Shown here: piece by piece, positions 1 through 9,112 of the stretch
How positions within the stretch are numbered: position 1 is the stretch's first letter
Layout: the number at the start of each line of letters is the position of its first letter
Notes under the pieces: generated by a model
Told to the model about the DNA's origin: nothing
The model's database searches: none
Seen by the model: only the letters and a program-made list of their open reading frames with translations
Translations under genes and position numbers: made by a program
DNA from: Oscillospiraceae bacterium
Lineage (GTDB): Bacteria > Bacillota > Clostridia > Oscillospirales > Oscillospiraceae
DNA length: 64,000 bases
Direction: 5' to 3'
Assembly (NCBI GenBank): GCA_022795735.1
Contig: JAAWHG010000005.1
Location: 42,097-106,096, forward strand

Positions 1-2073
1 CGACGGGAGGACGATGTTGCCGATAGACTGAATCTGCACCGTACCGACCAACTCGTTGAAGGCAAGCACATAAAGGCCCGGAAAATACTGTGCCAGCAGC
101 CGTCTGAGATAGACGCGAATGACTTCATTGGTCAGGAGCACCGGCGACTGGCCCAACTCAGTGAATTTCTTCATATGCTCGGCCAACTGTGTCAGCAGCG
201 GCTGGAGCAAATCCGGTCCCATAGCCAAATATACGCCGTAATCGTTCTTGGTAAGAGACGCCGCGACGCGGCGCTGCATCTCGTCATCCATGGTGACCAC
301 TCGAATCTGCCCGTTTTCGCAAAATCTTCTGGTAATGGTCCGGCTCAACGCACCGCGAACATTTTCCGTCAGCAGATCGGGATTGTGGGTATTGACGTAG
401 GCATCCACCAAAGTCTCCAAAATGGTGCCCAGATCGCGAATGGGAATGCCCTCCATCAGCAGGTTGCGAAGAATCTTTTCCAGCAACGCATAGGAAATGA
501 TGGCCGGACAAGCCTCCTCCACCAGCTCAGGGTTGGTCTTTTTCAGGTTCTCAACCAACTGAATGGTCTCCGAACGAGTCAGCAGCTCGTAGGCATGCTG
601 GCGAATCATCTCCGTGAGGTGGGTCAGCATAACCGACAGGGGGTCAATGACCGTATAACCATAAATCTCGGCCATTTCTTTGTTTTCCGGCAAAATCCAG
701 CGAGAGGGAATGCCGTACGCCGGCTCAACAGTCTCAATTCCCTCAATCTCACCCAGTGGGTTTGAGGGTTCCAGCGCCAGGTAGTAGTCCACCAGAATTT
801 CGCCCCGAGCAATCTCCTCGCCCTTGATACGGATAATATATTGGTTCGTCCCCAGAAGGGAGCCGTCATGCAGCCGGACCGTAGGGATAACAAAGCCCAT
901 TTCCTGCGCGTACTGTCTTCGGAAGATCACAATACGGTTTATCAGCTTGCCGCCGCTCGACTCATCCACCAGCGGAATTAAGCTGTAGCCGACCTCCATT
1001 TCAATCGGCTCCACCGAAAGCAGGGAATAGACGTTGCTGATATCCTTGAAGTAGTCGGCTTCCGCCGGGGCTGCCTCCTCGATCGGCACCTGGGCCTCCG
1101 GCTGTTCAGCCGCAACGGCCTCCTCTGCCCGCACCCGCATCTGCCGGCTCAGCACAAATCCCATTCCCAGCAAAATTACAGCCACAACACTCAGGGAAAA
1201 ATGCGGCGTATGGGGCATAACTGCCAGGAAAATCAGCGCACAGCCGGCCACAATCATGGACCTGGGCTGGTTGGTAAACTGTTTGAGAACGTCGTCGTTC
1301 AAGCTTCCGTCCGAGACGGAACGCGTGACCACCATACCGGTGGCGGTAGAAATCAGCAAGGACGGCAGCTGAGAGACCAGACCGTCGCCAATGGTGGCCA
1401 GAGAGTACACGCTCAAGGCTGTCGAGAAATCCATGCCACCCTGAACCATGCCAATGACAAAACCGCCAATCAGGTCAATCAGAGTAATAATAATACTCAT
1501 GGTTGCGTCGCCCTTGACGATCTTGGTTGCGCCGTCCATCGCGCCGTAGAAATCGGCTTCCTTCTGGATTTTCTCACGCCGGTGCTTGGCCTCTTGTTCA
1601 TCAATCAGGCCGGTGTTTAGATCGGCGTCGATTGCCATCTGCTTGCCGGGCATCGCATCCAGGGTAAAGCGGGCGGCCACCTCGGCCACACGCTCAGCGC
1701 CCTTGGAGATAACGATCATCTGCATCAACACAATGATGATAAAGACCACAAAACCGATAACCGGATTCCCGCGGGTAATCAGCTGGCCGAAAGCGTTAAT
1801 GACCTCGCCCGCGTTTCCGCCGTTGGAAAGAATCAAACGGGTCGATGAAACGTTCATACCCAGCCGAAACAGCGTAGTAATCAGCAGCAGCGATGGAAAG
1901 ATGGAGAAATCCAGCGCATCCGAAATGTTCATCGTAATCAACAGAATCATAACGGAAAGGCCAATATTAATCACCAACAGCACATCGAGCAACGGGGCCG
2001 GCAATGGTAATATCAGGAAAAGGACGATGACAACGACCAGCAGCGAAACTGTATTGGTCAGAAGCCGTTTCAT
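1..2073 (-). CDS. flhA: Flagellar export gate protein FlhA (partial, 3' end outside window)
   Basis: FlhA forms the nonameric ring of the flagellar type III export gate: membrane channel plus a cytoplasmic domain that docks substrates and chaperones. The reading frame is open from an ATG at 2073 to the window edge (691 codons, no stop). The translation begins MKRLLTNTVSLL and has several N-terminal membrane segments. The FHIPEP-type segment follows, with LFRLGMNVSSTRLIL near residue 70 and a long loop around GADFYGAMDGA-like sequence. The C-terminal cytoplasmic domain follows. FlhA proteins are about 680-700 residues, so only a few residues should be missing. It lies 24 bp downstream of flhB, the usual Firmicutes order, and is the last gene visible in the long operon. 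Family assignment is secure. Confidence 0.96.
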   Translation of the reverse strand, partial: MKRLLTNTVSLLVVVIVLFLILPLPAPLLDVLLVINIGLSVMILLITMNISDALDFSIFPSLLLITTLFRLGMNVSSTRLILSNGGNAGEVINAFGQLITRGNPVIGFVVFIIIVLMQMIVISKGAERVAEVAARFTLDAMPGKQMAIDADLNTGLIDEQEAKHRREKIQKEADFYGAMDGATKIVKGDATMSIIITLIDLIGGFVIGMVQGGMDFSTALSVYSLATIGDGLVSQLPSLLISTATGMVVTRSVSDGSLNDDVLKQFTNQPRSMIVAGCALIFLAVMPHTPHFSLSVVAVILLGMGFVLSRQMRVRAEEAVAAEQPEAQVPIEEAAPAEADYFKDISNVYSLLSVEPIEMEVGYSLIPLVDESSGGKLINRIVIFRRQYAQEMGFVIPTVRLHDGSLLGTNQYIIRIKGEEIARGEILVDYYLALEPSNPLGEIEGIETVEPAYGIPSRWILPENKEMAEIYGYTVIDPLSVMLTHLTEMIRQHAYELLTRSETIQLVENLKKTNPELVEEACPAIISYALLEKILRNLLMEGIPIRDLGTILETLVDAYVNTHNPDLLTENVRGALSRTITRRFCENGQIRVVTMDDEMQRRVAASLTKNDYGVYLAMGPDLLQPLLTQLAEHMKKFTELGQSPVLLTNEVIRVYLRRLLAQYFPGLYVLAFNELVGTVQIQSIGNIVLPS

Positions 2074-2097
2074 TGTCTCATTCCTTTCCATGATCCG

Positions 2098-3168
2098 TCA
2101 GCTCTTGGGCGTACCCTTGAGCTTTCCAAGCTTATATAGATAAATCATGACCTCGGCCACCGCCTCATAGAGGCTGGGGGGGATCTGACGGTTTAACTCC
2201 GCCTGATCGTAGAGCGCGCGGGCCAAGGGCACGTTTTCAATCACAGTGATATTGTTTTCCTCGGCAAGCGAAACGATGCGAAGCGCCAGCGAATCGAGAC
2301 CCATGGCCAAAACATAGGGCGCGTCGTCCTCCCCCGGGTGATACCGCAGCGCAACCGCCACGTGGGTCGGGTTACGGATTATGACGTCGGCTTGGGGAAC
2401 CTGCTGCATCATACGAGACATCGCCATCTCGCGTTGCTTCTCTTTCATCTTGCCTTTGATTTTCGGGTCGCCTTCAATTTGCTTGTATTCTTCCTTAACC
2501 TCATGCTTGGTCATCCGCATTTCTTTATCGAAGCTCCAGCGTTGATAGAGAAAATCCGCCGCCGCTACAACAGCAAACGCGATAAACACCTTAAAAAGCA
2601 TGGAATTAATTCGTTCCAAAAGAAACTGCACAGCGCCAGGAATGTCAGCATTCAAGAAAAAAGGCACAACCTGCACCATGCCGCTGAGACTGGAGTACAC
2701 CAAAATTAAAAGAAGAGTAACCTTTAGCAGGTTTTTTACAGTCTCTATCAGACTTTTTGCCGAAAAAAGACGTTTAAACCCCTTTAAGGGACTAATTTTG
2801 CTAAATTTCGGCTTAATAGGCTCAGTTGTCACCAACAGTTTGGTCTGCGCCAAAGTTGCGATAACGCCCGCGCTGACCATCAAGACAAGCACCGGAGCCA
2901 AGGTGCTTGCCGCTACATTGAGAAAGCGAAACCCCAGCGTTTTTGCCACATCCGCAAAGTCCGCTCCCGCCGCCAACTGCAAGCAGTAGCCCATAAACCC
3001 CGCCATGGGCTCAATCAAAGAGCCGGTCAAAATCATAAGCGAGACGATCAAGGCCAGCAACGAGACGGCCGAAATCACGTCTCGGCTCATGGGTATGTGA
3101 CCTTTTTTCCGTTCATCCCTTAATCGTTTTGGGGTTGCTTTCTCGGTTTTTGACGGATCGGAAGCCAG
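2098..3168 (-). CDS. flhB: Flagellar export switch protein FlhB, non-AUG start proposed
   Basis: FlhB is the export-gate protein that switches secretion from rod/hook to filament substrates after autocleavage. Four membrane segments precede a cytoplasmic domain with the NPTH cleavage motif (Asn266-Pro267 in the extended numbering). The first in-frame ATG (3090) would remove the family's conserved basic N-terminus. The 26 codons upstream encode it clearly (SKTEKATPKRLRDERKKGH). Between the fliR stop and this stretch there is no ATG, GTG or TTG in frame, so I place the start at a CTG at 3168, 6 nt after an AAGGGGGG ribosome-binding site; ATT at 3174 is the alternative. The result, 356 residues, matches the usual FlhB length. 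Family call certain, start codon inferred. Confidence 0.93.
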   Translation of the reverse strand: MASDPSKTEKATPKRLRDERKKGHIPMSRDVISAVSLLALIVSLMILTGSLIEPMAGFMGYCLQLAAGADFADVAKTLGFRFLNVAASTLAPVLVLMVSAGVIATLAQTKLLVTTEPIKPKFSKISPLKGFKRLFSAKSLIETVKNLLKVTLLLILVYSSLSGMVQVVPFFLNADIPGAVQFLLERINSMLFKVFIAFAVVAAADFLYQRWSFDKEMRMTKHEVKEEYKQIEGDPKIKGKMKEKQREMAMSRMMQQVPQADVIIRNPTHVAVALRYHPGEDDAPYVLAMGLDSLALRIVSLAEENNITVIENVPLARALYDQAELNRQIPPSLYEAVAEVMIYLYKLGKLKGTPKS

Positions 3169-3201
3169 AAGAATCCCCCCTTGTAATCCGGTTCTCTCTC
3201 C

Positions 3202-3966
3202 CTAACCCACCTGGATCAGGAGCTGCCGTATTCCAGAAAGCATCTGTAGTTCCACATCCAGCAAAAACTCGCTAATGGGGGCGATCATGATATACAGCAT
3301 TGACAGGCCGACGATAACTTTAAACTCAATGTTGATCGCGAACACATTGATCTGAGGAATCACCTTCATCAAAACACCCATGCCGACTTGGCCCAGCAGC
3401 TCCGCAACCAAAATGGGCAAACAGAGTTTCACCGACAGCAATGCGCATTCCACAAACAACTCCACCACGAGCTCCGGAATACCGCTGTGAAAAGATACAC
3501 TGCCAAAGGGAACAATCTCGCCCGAGGTCATCATCAGCCGCATCAATGTGTTATGACCGTTTGCCTCAAAGAAAAGCAAAAGCATCATTGCGTTGAGCAA
3601 ATTACCCGTCACCGTCATCTGCGCCTGGGAGCCCGCATCATACGTCCGGGCCATAGTCAAGCCCATCTGGGTATCGATCTCGTTGCCGCCCTGATCTGGA
3701 ATATAAAAAAAGAAGCGCATAATCAGGGCCACCGATAAACCCAGACCCAATTCCAGCATCAGCCGAAGCATAAAAATGAGGAGGGACGACGGAACGGGAA
3801 CCGTCCCGCCATCTGCGGCATAAACAGCCACAGAGGTTGCGAGAATAAATCCAGCCTTATAAAGGTTTGGAAAACCGTTGCGCGCGAGAATAGGGTTGAA
3901 GAGAACAAACCCAGACATCCGCATCACAACATAGAGAAATAAAGTAAATCTACTCCAATCAAACAT
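3202..3966 (-). CDS. fliR: Flagellar export gate protein FliR
   Basis: FliR is a membrane component of the FliPQR export channel at the core of the basal body. The 254-residue protein is almost entirely hydrophobic helices. The N-terminus has the family pattern of a membrane helix running into R-x-SGFVLFNPILARNGFP. A central stretch, GNEIDTQMGLTMA, matches the conserved FliR loop region. The length is typical. ATG start at 3966, 6 bp after fliQ. Downstream flhB begins about 33 bp after its stop, and the two genes share a frame across the intervening TAG. Confidence 0.96.
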   Translation of the reverse strand: MFDWSRFTLFLYVVMRMSGFVLFNPILARNGFPNLYKAGFILATSVAVYAADGGTVPVPSSLLIFMLRLMLELGLGLSVALIMRFFFYIPDQGGNEIDTQMGLTMARTYDAGSQAQMTVTGNLLNAMMLLLFFEANGHNTLMRLMMTSGEIVPFGSVSFHSGIPELVVELFVECALLSVKLCLPILVAELLGQVGMGVLMKVIPQINVFAINIEFKVIVGLSMLYIMIAPISEFLLDVELQMLSGIRQLLIQVG

Positions 3967-3972
3967 AGGCCG

Positions 3973-4227
3973 CTACATTATTTCAAACAGGCCCAGGGCA
4001 AACTCCTGAAGCATTTGCAGCATCCATCCGCCGCCGATCATCAGCACCCCGATCACGACGACCAGCTTCATGATAAAGTTCAGCGACTGCTCATGGACCT
4101 GAGTGACGGCCTGAACGAGAGCCATAATAACCCCTACAAACATGCTCAGCAACAGAATAGGAGCGCTTATCTTCAGGATAACATTAATAGCCTCACGTAG
4201 AACATTGCCAATCTCGTTGATATCCAA
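3973..4227 (-). CDS. fliQ: Flagellar export gate protein FliQ
   Basis: FliQ is the small two-helix membrane subunit of the FliPQR export channel. The 84-residue product has two hydrophobic helices. Between them is the conserved loop with LVQAVTQVHEQSLNF, the hallmark of this family. The start is a TTG at 4227, with AAAGGA about 7 nt upstream; no better in-frame start precedes the conserved region. It is packed between fliP and fliR with short spacers, so translation is probably coupled. Confidence 0.96.
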   Translation of the reverse strand: MDINEIGNVLREAINVILKISAPILLLSMFVGVIMALVQAVTQVHEQSLNFIMKLVVVIGVLMIGGGWMLQMLQEFALGLFEIM

Positions 4228-4244
4228 GGTGTGTCCTTTCTCCG

Positions 4245-4913
4245 CTAACGGAACCCGTGGACCAGGGTGGAAAACACCAGCTCCCAGCCGTTAAGCGAAA
4301 TAAAGAAGAGCAGCTTAAAGGGGGTGGAAATCATGGCCGGCGGCAGCATAACCATACCCATTGCCATCAAGGTTGTGGAAACCACCACATCGATCAACAG
4401 GAAGGGCAGATAGAGGAAAAATCCAATTTGAAAGGCCCGTTTCAGCTCGCTGGTCATAAAAGCCGGAATCAGGACCCGCAGCGGCAGCCCGGTCGCCTCC
4501 TCCTCAGTCCCCGGCACGTCAAAACTGCCCATATTGCAGTACATCCGAATCGCAGATCCATCTGTGTTCCGAACCATGAACTGTTTCAACGGCACCTGCG
4601 CCCGGCTGAAAAACTCCTCCTGCGAAATCTCTTCATTGACATACGGCGTGTACGCGTCCGTCTGAATCTGTTCAATGACGGGCCCCATGGTAAACAACGT
4701 CAGGAACAGCGCCAACCCCACCAACACCATATTGGGAGGAGACTGCTGCGTGCCCATCGCGTTGCGCAGGAAGGAGAGGGAGATGACATACCGCGTGAAG
4801 GACGACATCATCACCACCATCATGGGGATGAGGGAGATCACCGTCATCAAGATGATGATATCCAACGTTTGGACGCTGTCACCGTTGATATTAATCAAAC
4901 CATTGTCCAACAC
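4245..4913 (-). CDS. fliP: Flagellar export gate protein FliP
   Basis: FliP forms the export pore with FliQ and FliR. The 222-residue product shows the family core: MMSSFTRYVISLSFLRNAMG, then SPPNMVLVGLALFLT with a helix around GPVIEQI. A later segment matches the C-terminal LIPAFMTSELKRAFQIGF signature. The start is GTG at 4913. Unlike many FliP proteins it has no obvious cleaved signal peptide; the N-terminus is short and runs straight into the first membrane helix. It begins 11 bp after fliO, typical of the fliOPQR order. Confidence 0.96.
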   Translation of the reverse strand: MLDNGLININGDSVQTLDIIILMTVISLIPMMVVMMSSFTRYVISLSFLRNAMGTQQSPPNMVLVGLALFLTLFTMGPVIEQIQTDAYTPYVNEEISQEEFFSRAQVPLKQFMVRNTDGSAIRMYCNMGSFDVPGTEEEATGLPLRVLIPAFMTSELKRAFQIGFFLYLPFLLIDVVVSTTLMAMGMVMLPPAMISTPFKLLFFISLNGWELVFSTLVHGFR

Positions 4914-4923
4914 GTTTTCACGC

Positions 4924-5280
4924 TCATTTCTTCTTCTTGAAATTCTCCCGAATCACGTCCAAAAAACTGGGTGCGCCATTCGGCTGTGTCTTTGACCTGA
5001 GCCAATATTCCGCTTCCTCCGGCTCCAGCTCCTTCAGGAGGGAAATCCCCCCCCCCGTGACACCCAGGAGCAGGCACCGCTCTCCCAGCCGAACCAAAAG
5101 CAAGCGCTCATTGCGCCCCACCACAATCTGGCGAAGCACACTGAATTCACCGGCAGAGCCCGCGCCCATGATGCCGCCGATACCGCGTGTCGAAATCCAC
5201 CGCGTCGCCAGATAGGCCAGTCCGAGGACCACGACAACGGCCACCAGCATCCAAAGCAGGGTCAGCCCGTTTTCCAGCAT
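4924..5280 (-). CDS. fliO: Flagellar assembly protein FliO
   Basis: FliO is a bitopic membrane chaperone that stabilises FliP during export-gate assembly. The 118-residue product has one membrane helix at about residues 8-26. A small cytoplasmic beta-rich domain follows, with the FliO pattern (VVGRNERLLLVRLGERCLLLGVT). The tail is lysine-rich. The ATG overlaps the cheY stop in a TAATG junction, so translation is probably coupled. Sequence conservation in this family is low; the call rests on topology, the core pattern and its place directly before fliP. Confidence 0.9.
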   Translation of the reverse strand: MLENGLTLLWMLVAVVVVLGLAYLATRWISTRGIGGIMGAGSAGEFSVLRQIVVGRNERLLLVRLGERCLLLGVTGGGISLLKELEPEEAEYWLRSKTQPNGAPSFLDVIRENFKKKK

Positions 5281-5645
5281 TAAGCGCCGCCCAGGATGGT
5301 GGTGACGGTCTTCATAATACGTTCCGGCTTAAAGGGTTTGACGATAAAATCGCGCGCACCGGATTGAATTGCATCAATAACCATGGCCTCCTGGCCCATT
5401 GCCGAGCACATGACCACATTTGCCGCGCTGTTCTTTGCGCGAATCGCCTTCAGGGCCTCCAGCCCGTCCATGTTGGGCATTGTGATGTCCATGATGACCA
5501 GATCAGGATTGATCTCGCTGTATTTCTCCACCGCATCCGCGCCATCCACCGCCTCATAGAGATCGGTGTAACCGTTTTTGCTCAGCGTATCACTGATAAC
5601 CTTCCGCATAAACACAGCGTCATCCACCAGAAGAATTTTAGCCAT
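5280..5645 (-). CDS. cheY: Chemotaxis response regulator CheY
   Basis: Single-domain receiver protein that carries phosphoryl groups from CheA to the FliM/FliY switch. In the 121-residue form starting at MAKILLVDDA, the acidic pair is Asp8-Asp9, the phosphorylation site is Asp53 (IMDITMP), the switch Ser is Ser81 and the conserved Lys is Lys103 (VKPF). An in-frame start 4 codons upstream exists, but the MAKILLVDD start fits the family better. The gene sits between fliY and fliO, a common Firmicutes position. No output domain follows. Confidence 0.95.
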   Translation of the reverse strand: MAKILLVDDAVFMRKVISDTLSKNGYTDLYEAVDGADAVEKYSEINPDLVIMDITMPNMDGLEALKAIRAKNSAANVVMCSAMGQEAMVIDAIQSGARDFIVKPFKPERIMKTVTTILGGA

Positions 5646-5733
5646 AACTATTCTCATCCTTTTCGTAAGATTTTATCGCATTTCCACCGGATTTGACCGC
5701 TGGAAAATGCCGGTTTCCTGGCTCGCGCCGGAT

Positions 5734-7083
5734 CTATGTTAAATCCTCCAAGCCTGGTCTGCGGAGAATTTCATTGACGCGGATTCCAAAGTTGTCGTCG
5801 ATGACAACCACATCGCCCCGCGCGATACACTTTCCGTTGACGTAGATATCTACCTGATCGCCGGCCAGCTTATCCAGCACAACGAGAGAGCCCTTGCTGA
5901 GCGACAGAATCTCCTGGACCTTTTTTCTGGTCCGCCCGATTTCCACCGCCACCTCCAGCGGAACGCCCATAATCAAATCCAGATTCTGGCTTTGCTCCTC
6001 GTTGAGCGTCGTGCCATCCTCCAGCGCCGGCAAAGGGGCGGGCGTGGTCTTGACCACCTTGCTGTCCATCCTTTCCCCCTGCGGCATGCCGCCCCAATTG
6101 CCTGGCGGCATATAATAACCAGGAGGCGGGGGCGGATACGCTCCGTCCTGCGGCTGTGGCCAACCGTAATAGGGCGGATAATACCCCTGCGGCGGCATTT
6201 GCCCCTGGGGCATCTGGCCCGGCGGCGGTGCCTGCATCGGAGGCTGCTGCATAACAGGCTGCGGCGTGGGTTGAGGCGCCGGCTGCGGTGCGGGAGCCGC
6301 GCCGCCCCCCATCATAGCCTCGATTTGCTCCTGTGTGAGGGTTCCGCCGTCTGACGGTGCAGGTGCCGGCTGCGGTGCGGGAGCGCCGCCGCCCATCATA
6401 GCCTCAATCTGTTCCTGTGTCAGCGTCCCGCCGTCTGACGGCTCAGGCGCGGGCGCTTCCGCCGCAGGGGCCGCCTGTTCGCCGTTCTCACTGAGGCCGA
6501 AGCCCGCAATCAGCTCCCGCGCGAGGTCCACCGACATAACGTTCATAAACTCACTTTTGAGCGAGTCGCCAATGGTAAGCGCAAAGCGCACCACCACAAT
6601 GGGGCCCATCGAGACCGGGAACCGTTCCTTACGAAGCTCCTCCACGTTGTTGCCGTCAAACGTCTGCGGCGTGGAGATATTGACCATGCGCCCCAGAAAG
6701 TCAGACAAAGCGGTGGAAGCCGCACCCATCATCTGGTTCATGACCTCGCAGACGGCGCTCAGCGCAAGATCGTTCAACTCAAATTCATCGTCCGGGGTGT
6801 CCATCCCCATCAGAATGTCCACGATGACCTTGACATCACGGAATTTCAGCAGCATAATGTTGCTGCCTTCCAGGCCGGTGACGTATTTGATTTCTACGCC
6901 AACGGCCGGTTCCATGTCGCCAAGGGCAAAATCCTCTGCATTGACCACTGCCACGGTCGGGGTCGTGATGTCCACACGGCTGTCAAGCATATTGGAAACA
7001 GCAGTTGCGGAGGACCCCAGGCTGATATTCATGATCTCGCCTATGGCGTCGATCTCCATCGGGTTAAAGATTTCACTGCTCAT
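5734..7083 (-). CDS. fliY: Flagellar switch protein FliY (CheC-like phosphatase plus SpoA domain)
   Basis: FliY is the Firmicutes switch subunit: a CheC-like CheY-P phosphatase fused to the FliN-type SpoA domain of the C-ring. The 449-residue product has two CheC active-site motifs of the form [DS]xxxExxN: Asp12/Glu16/Asn19 and Ser109/Glu113/Asn116, both intact. A Pro/Gln/Ala-rich linker (about residues 200-350) follows, then the SpoA domain (about 370-445). The linker carries two copies of LTQEQIEAMMGGG (from residues 221 and 249). These resemble the LSQxEIDALL CheY-binding motif normally found at the FliY/FliM N-terminus; here the N-terminus lacks it. The start overlaps the fliM 3' end by 11 bp. 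Confidence 0.95.
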   Translation of the reverse strand: MSSEIFNPMEIDAIGEIMNISLGSSATAVSNMLDSRVDITTPTVAVVNAEDFALGDMEPAVGVEIKYVTGLEGSNIMLLKFRDVKVIVDILMGMDTPDDEFELNDLALSAVCEVMNQMMGAASTALSDFLGRMVNISTPQTFDGNNVEELRKERFPVSMGPIVVVRFALTIGDSLKSEFMNVMSVDLARELIAGFGLSENGEQAAPAAEAPAPEPSDGGTLTQEQIEAMMGGGAPAPQPAPAPSDGGTLTQEQIEAMMGGGAAPAPQPAPQPTPQPVMQQPPMQAPPPGQMPQGQMPPQGYYPPYYGWPQPQDGAYPPPPPGYYMPPGNWGGMPQGERMDSKVVKTTPAPLPALEDGTTLNEEQSQNLDLIMGVPLEVAVEIGRTRKKVQEILSLSKGSLVVLDKLAGDQVDIYVNGKCIARGDVVVIDDNFGIRVNEILRRPGLEDLT

Positions 7084-8095
7084 CTGCCGGCTCAGACCTC
7101 CTATCTACTGCTGCAATTTCATGCACATCTTTAATCTTTACGGCCAGATGCTTCGCGTATGTGCCCATTGGCCCGGAAAACCATCGTGCGCCGCCAATCC
7201 GAACACCCACTAGGCTGTCTTTACTCTGGTTCAAATTGATGATATCTCCCACATTCAGGTGGTAGATGTCCCGAAGCTCCACGGTAGTCCGTCCAAGCTC
7301 GACCACAATTTCCAGTGTGCTTTCACGAAGGTGGTCGTATATCTCATCCGAGCAATCCTCCTGCGCTGCGCGTAGGCCAGGATTCTCCCGGTTGATCGCT
7401 GTAAAAATATTTGTCAGCATCATGCCCGGCAGGCATATGCTCAGCCGGCCGTCACAGTTGGGGAACTTGATGTCCATTCCAACCAGAACCACTGTCTCTT
7501 CCAGGTTAATCAGCTGAACCAGAGTCGGGTTGGGTTCCACACGGCCAAACTCAAAGTCTAAATCAATATAATTTTCCCAGCTTCCGCCCAAAAGCGATAC
7601 GAAATCCCGCATCAAGCTCTCATAGAGGGTCAGATCCAGGTCCGTATAAGAATAGTCCGACGGAAGGTCGTCCTCCACCGCGCCGGTGCCGCCCATCATC
7701 CGGTCCATCATACTGACCATAATAGTGGGTGTCGCAAAGACGACAATGGGAATCTCCTCGCGTTTCTCCCCCATAACCAGATGGGCCAGTGAAACCACCG
7801 CGCCGTCGGTCAGAGCATTGGAGAATTCATAGTAACGCTGCTCCTCGACAGAACTGCACTCCACCTCACAGGTAGAGTGGAGCAGACCGTTTATCCTGGT
7901 ATTCAGCGATCTGGAATAGCTGTCGAAAATGCCGTTGAGCATTTTCAAGCGGTCTTTCGTAAACTTGCGTGGACTTTTAAAGTCATACTTGCGGTACTTT
8001 GGCGCCTCTTCCTTGGGTTTTGAGAGCTGTGCCTGCCCACTGAAAGCGGCGCTAAGCAACGCATCTATTTCCGCCTGTGAAAGCTTTTCCGCCAT
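7073..8095 (-). CDS. fliM: Flagellar motor switch protein FliM
   Basis: FliM is the middle C-ring component that binds CheY-P and sets rotation direction. The 340-residue protein opens with the CheY-binding motif KLSQAEIDALLSA. It continues with the CheC-like middle domain, including MDRMMGGTG, and ends in a SpoA domain (LGRTTVELRDIYHLNVGDII). The length is typical. ATG start at 8095, with a 74-bp gap to motB upstream. The 3' end overlaps fliY, consistent with co-translation of two switch subunits. Confidence 0.97.
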   Translation of the reverse strand: MAEKLSQAEIDALLSAAFSGQAQLSKPKEEAPKYRKYDFKSPRKFTKDRLKMLNGIFDSYSRSLNTRINGLLHSTCEVECSSVEEQRYYEFSNALTDGAVVSLAHLVMGEKREEIPIVVFATPTIMVSMMDRMMGGTGAVEDDLPSDYSYTDLDLTLYESLMRDFVSLLGGSWENYIDLDFEFGRVEPNPTLVQLINLEETVVLVGMDIKFPNCDGRLSICLPGMMLTNIFTAINRENPGLRAAQEDCSDEIYDHLRESTLEIVVELGRTTVELRDIYHLNVGDIINLNQSKDSLVGVRIGGARWFSGPMGTYAKHLAVKIKDVHEIAAVDRRSEPADEQ

Positions 8096-8169
8096 TGGCC
8101 GACCTCTTTTCCGCTCCGCCTAATTTCTATTCGGCCCCGCGAAAGGGTATCCCCTCTCGCAGCCGCACA

Positions 8170-9099
8170 TCAATCGCCGCCTGTTTCAGGCGTCGGTTCG
8201 GTTGTTTGCTCCTCCATCTGGGCAGCCAGTTCCTCGGGCAGTTCGGTGGTCAGATGCGCGTTGCCCTCGCGGAGACTGGTGTACTGTTGGATGCTGTCGC
8301 CGATTTCATTGAGGATGTCAAACCCGGTAATAATCATTTCCACACGCCGGTTGTGGGCCTTGCCCTCCGGGGTCTCATTGGTGTCGATAGGCCGGTGCTG
8401 TCCAAAGCCCATGCTGACAATCCGGTCTCCCGTGAGCGCAGAATTCTCCTGTAGATACAGTGCCGCCACCGTGGCACGGTTGGAGGACAGAAAACGGTCA
8501 AAATCCGGATAGTTTGGCCGTGCCATGCTGGCCTGGGCTGTATGGCCCAAAACCCGCACTTCATCAATGTGATCCACCGATTCGCTCAGCATACCCGATA
8601 CCGCCGCCAACACCTGCTCCCCTTCCGGCTTGAGGACATAACTGTCCGGCCCAAAAAAGACAGCGTCGGCAAAGGAGATGAAGACATACCCGTCTCCCTG
8701 CGTGATATCAATGCTGCCCTCCATACCGCTCTGGACGGCATAGTCTTCCAGCTTTTCGGCCAGCTCATTCAAAGCCGCCTGTTCTTCGGCAATAGCCTCC
8801 AGCAGGTCTGTTCCGTCGCCCAGCTCATCACCCAGCTCAGTGGCCGGGTCTCGTTGCAGCATGCCCATGGCGTCCTCGTCTGTCTCGTCAGCCAGCGGTC
8901 CCTCATTGCCAGAGGTTGCGCGCTCGTCCTGAACTGCCGAGGGGTTGAAGCTCTGCACCAAGGCGCGCCACTTCTCCTCGCTGACGGTGGACATGGAGTA
9001 CAGCAAAACAAAGAAACACAGCAGCAATGTGACCATGTCGCCGTAGGTATCCATCCAGTTGGCGCCGCCACCGCCGCCGCCCTTTTTCTTCATCTTCAC
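8170..9099 (-). CDS. motB: Flagellar stator protein MotB
   Basis: MotB anchors the stator to peptidoglycan and carries the ion-binding aspartate. Residues 1-12 are a Lys/Gly-rich tail, followed by a single membrane helix preceded by Asp21 (YGDMVTLLLCFFVLLYSMS). After a plug/linker region comes an OmpA-like peptidoglycan-binding domain, with VLGHTAQAS and the NRRVEMIITG C-terminal signature. Its C-terminal tail is Glu/Thr/Pro-rich. Start GTG at 9099; an in-frame ATG at 9093 is an alternative. It is 13 bp after motA. The ion used (H+ or Na+) cannot be settled from the sequence. Confidence 0.95.
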   Translation of the reverse strand: MKMKKKGGGGGGANWMDTYGDMVTLLLCFFVLLYSMSTVSEEKWRALVQSFNPSAVQDERATSGNEGPLADETDEDAMGMLQRDPATELGDELGDGTDLLEAIAEEQAALNELAEKLEDYAVQSGMEGSIDITQGDGYVFISFADAVFFGPDSYVLKPEGEQVLAAVSGMLSESVDHIDEVRVLGHTAQASMARPNYPDFDRFLSSNRATVAALYLQENSALTGDRIVSMGFGQHRPIDTNETPEGKAHNRRVEMIITGFDILNEIGDSIQQYTSLREGNAHLTTELPEELAAQMEEQTTEPTPETGGD

Positions 9100-9112
9100 T
9101 GCAAATCACCCG

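Noticed and set aside
8170..9099. A sodium-driven stator (PomAB) call
   Set aside because: MotA has PomA-like stretches, but no residue I can see settles ion choice, so I kept the neutral names.
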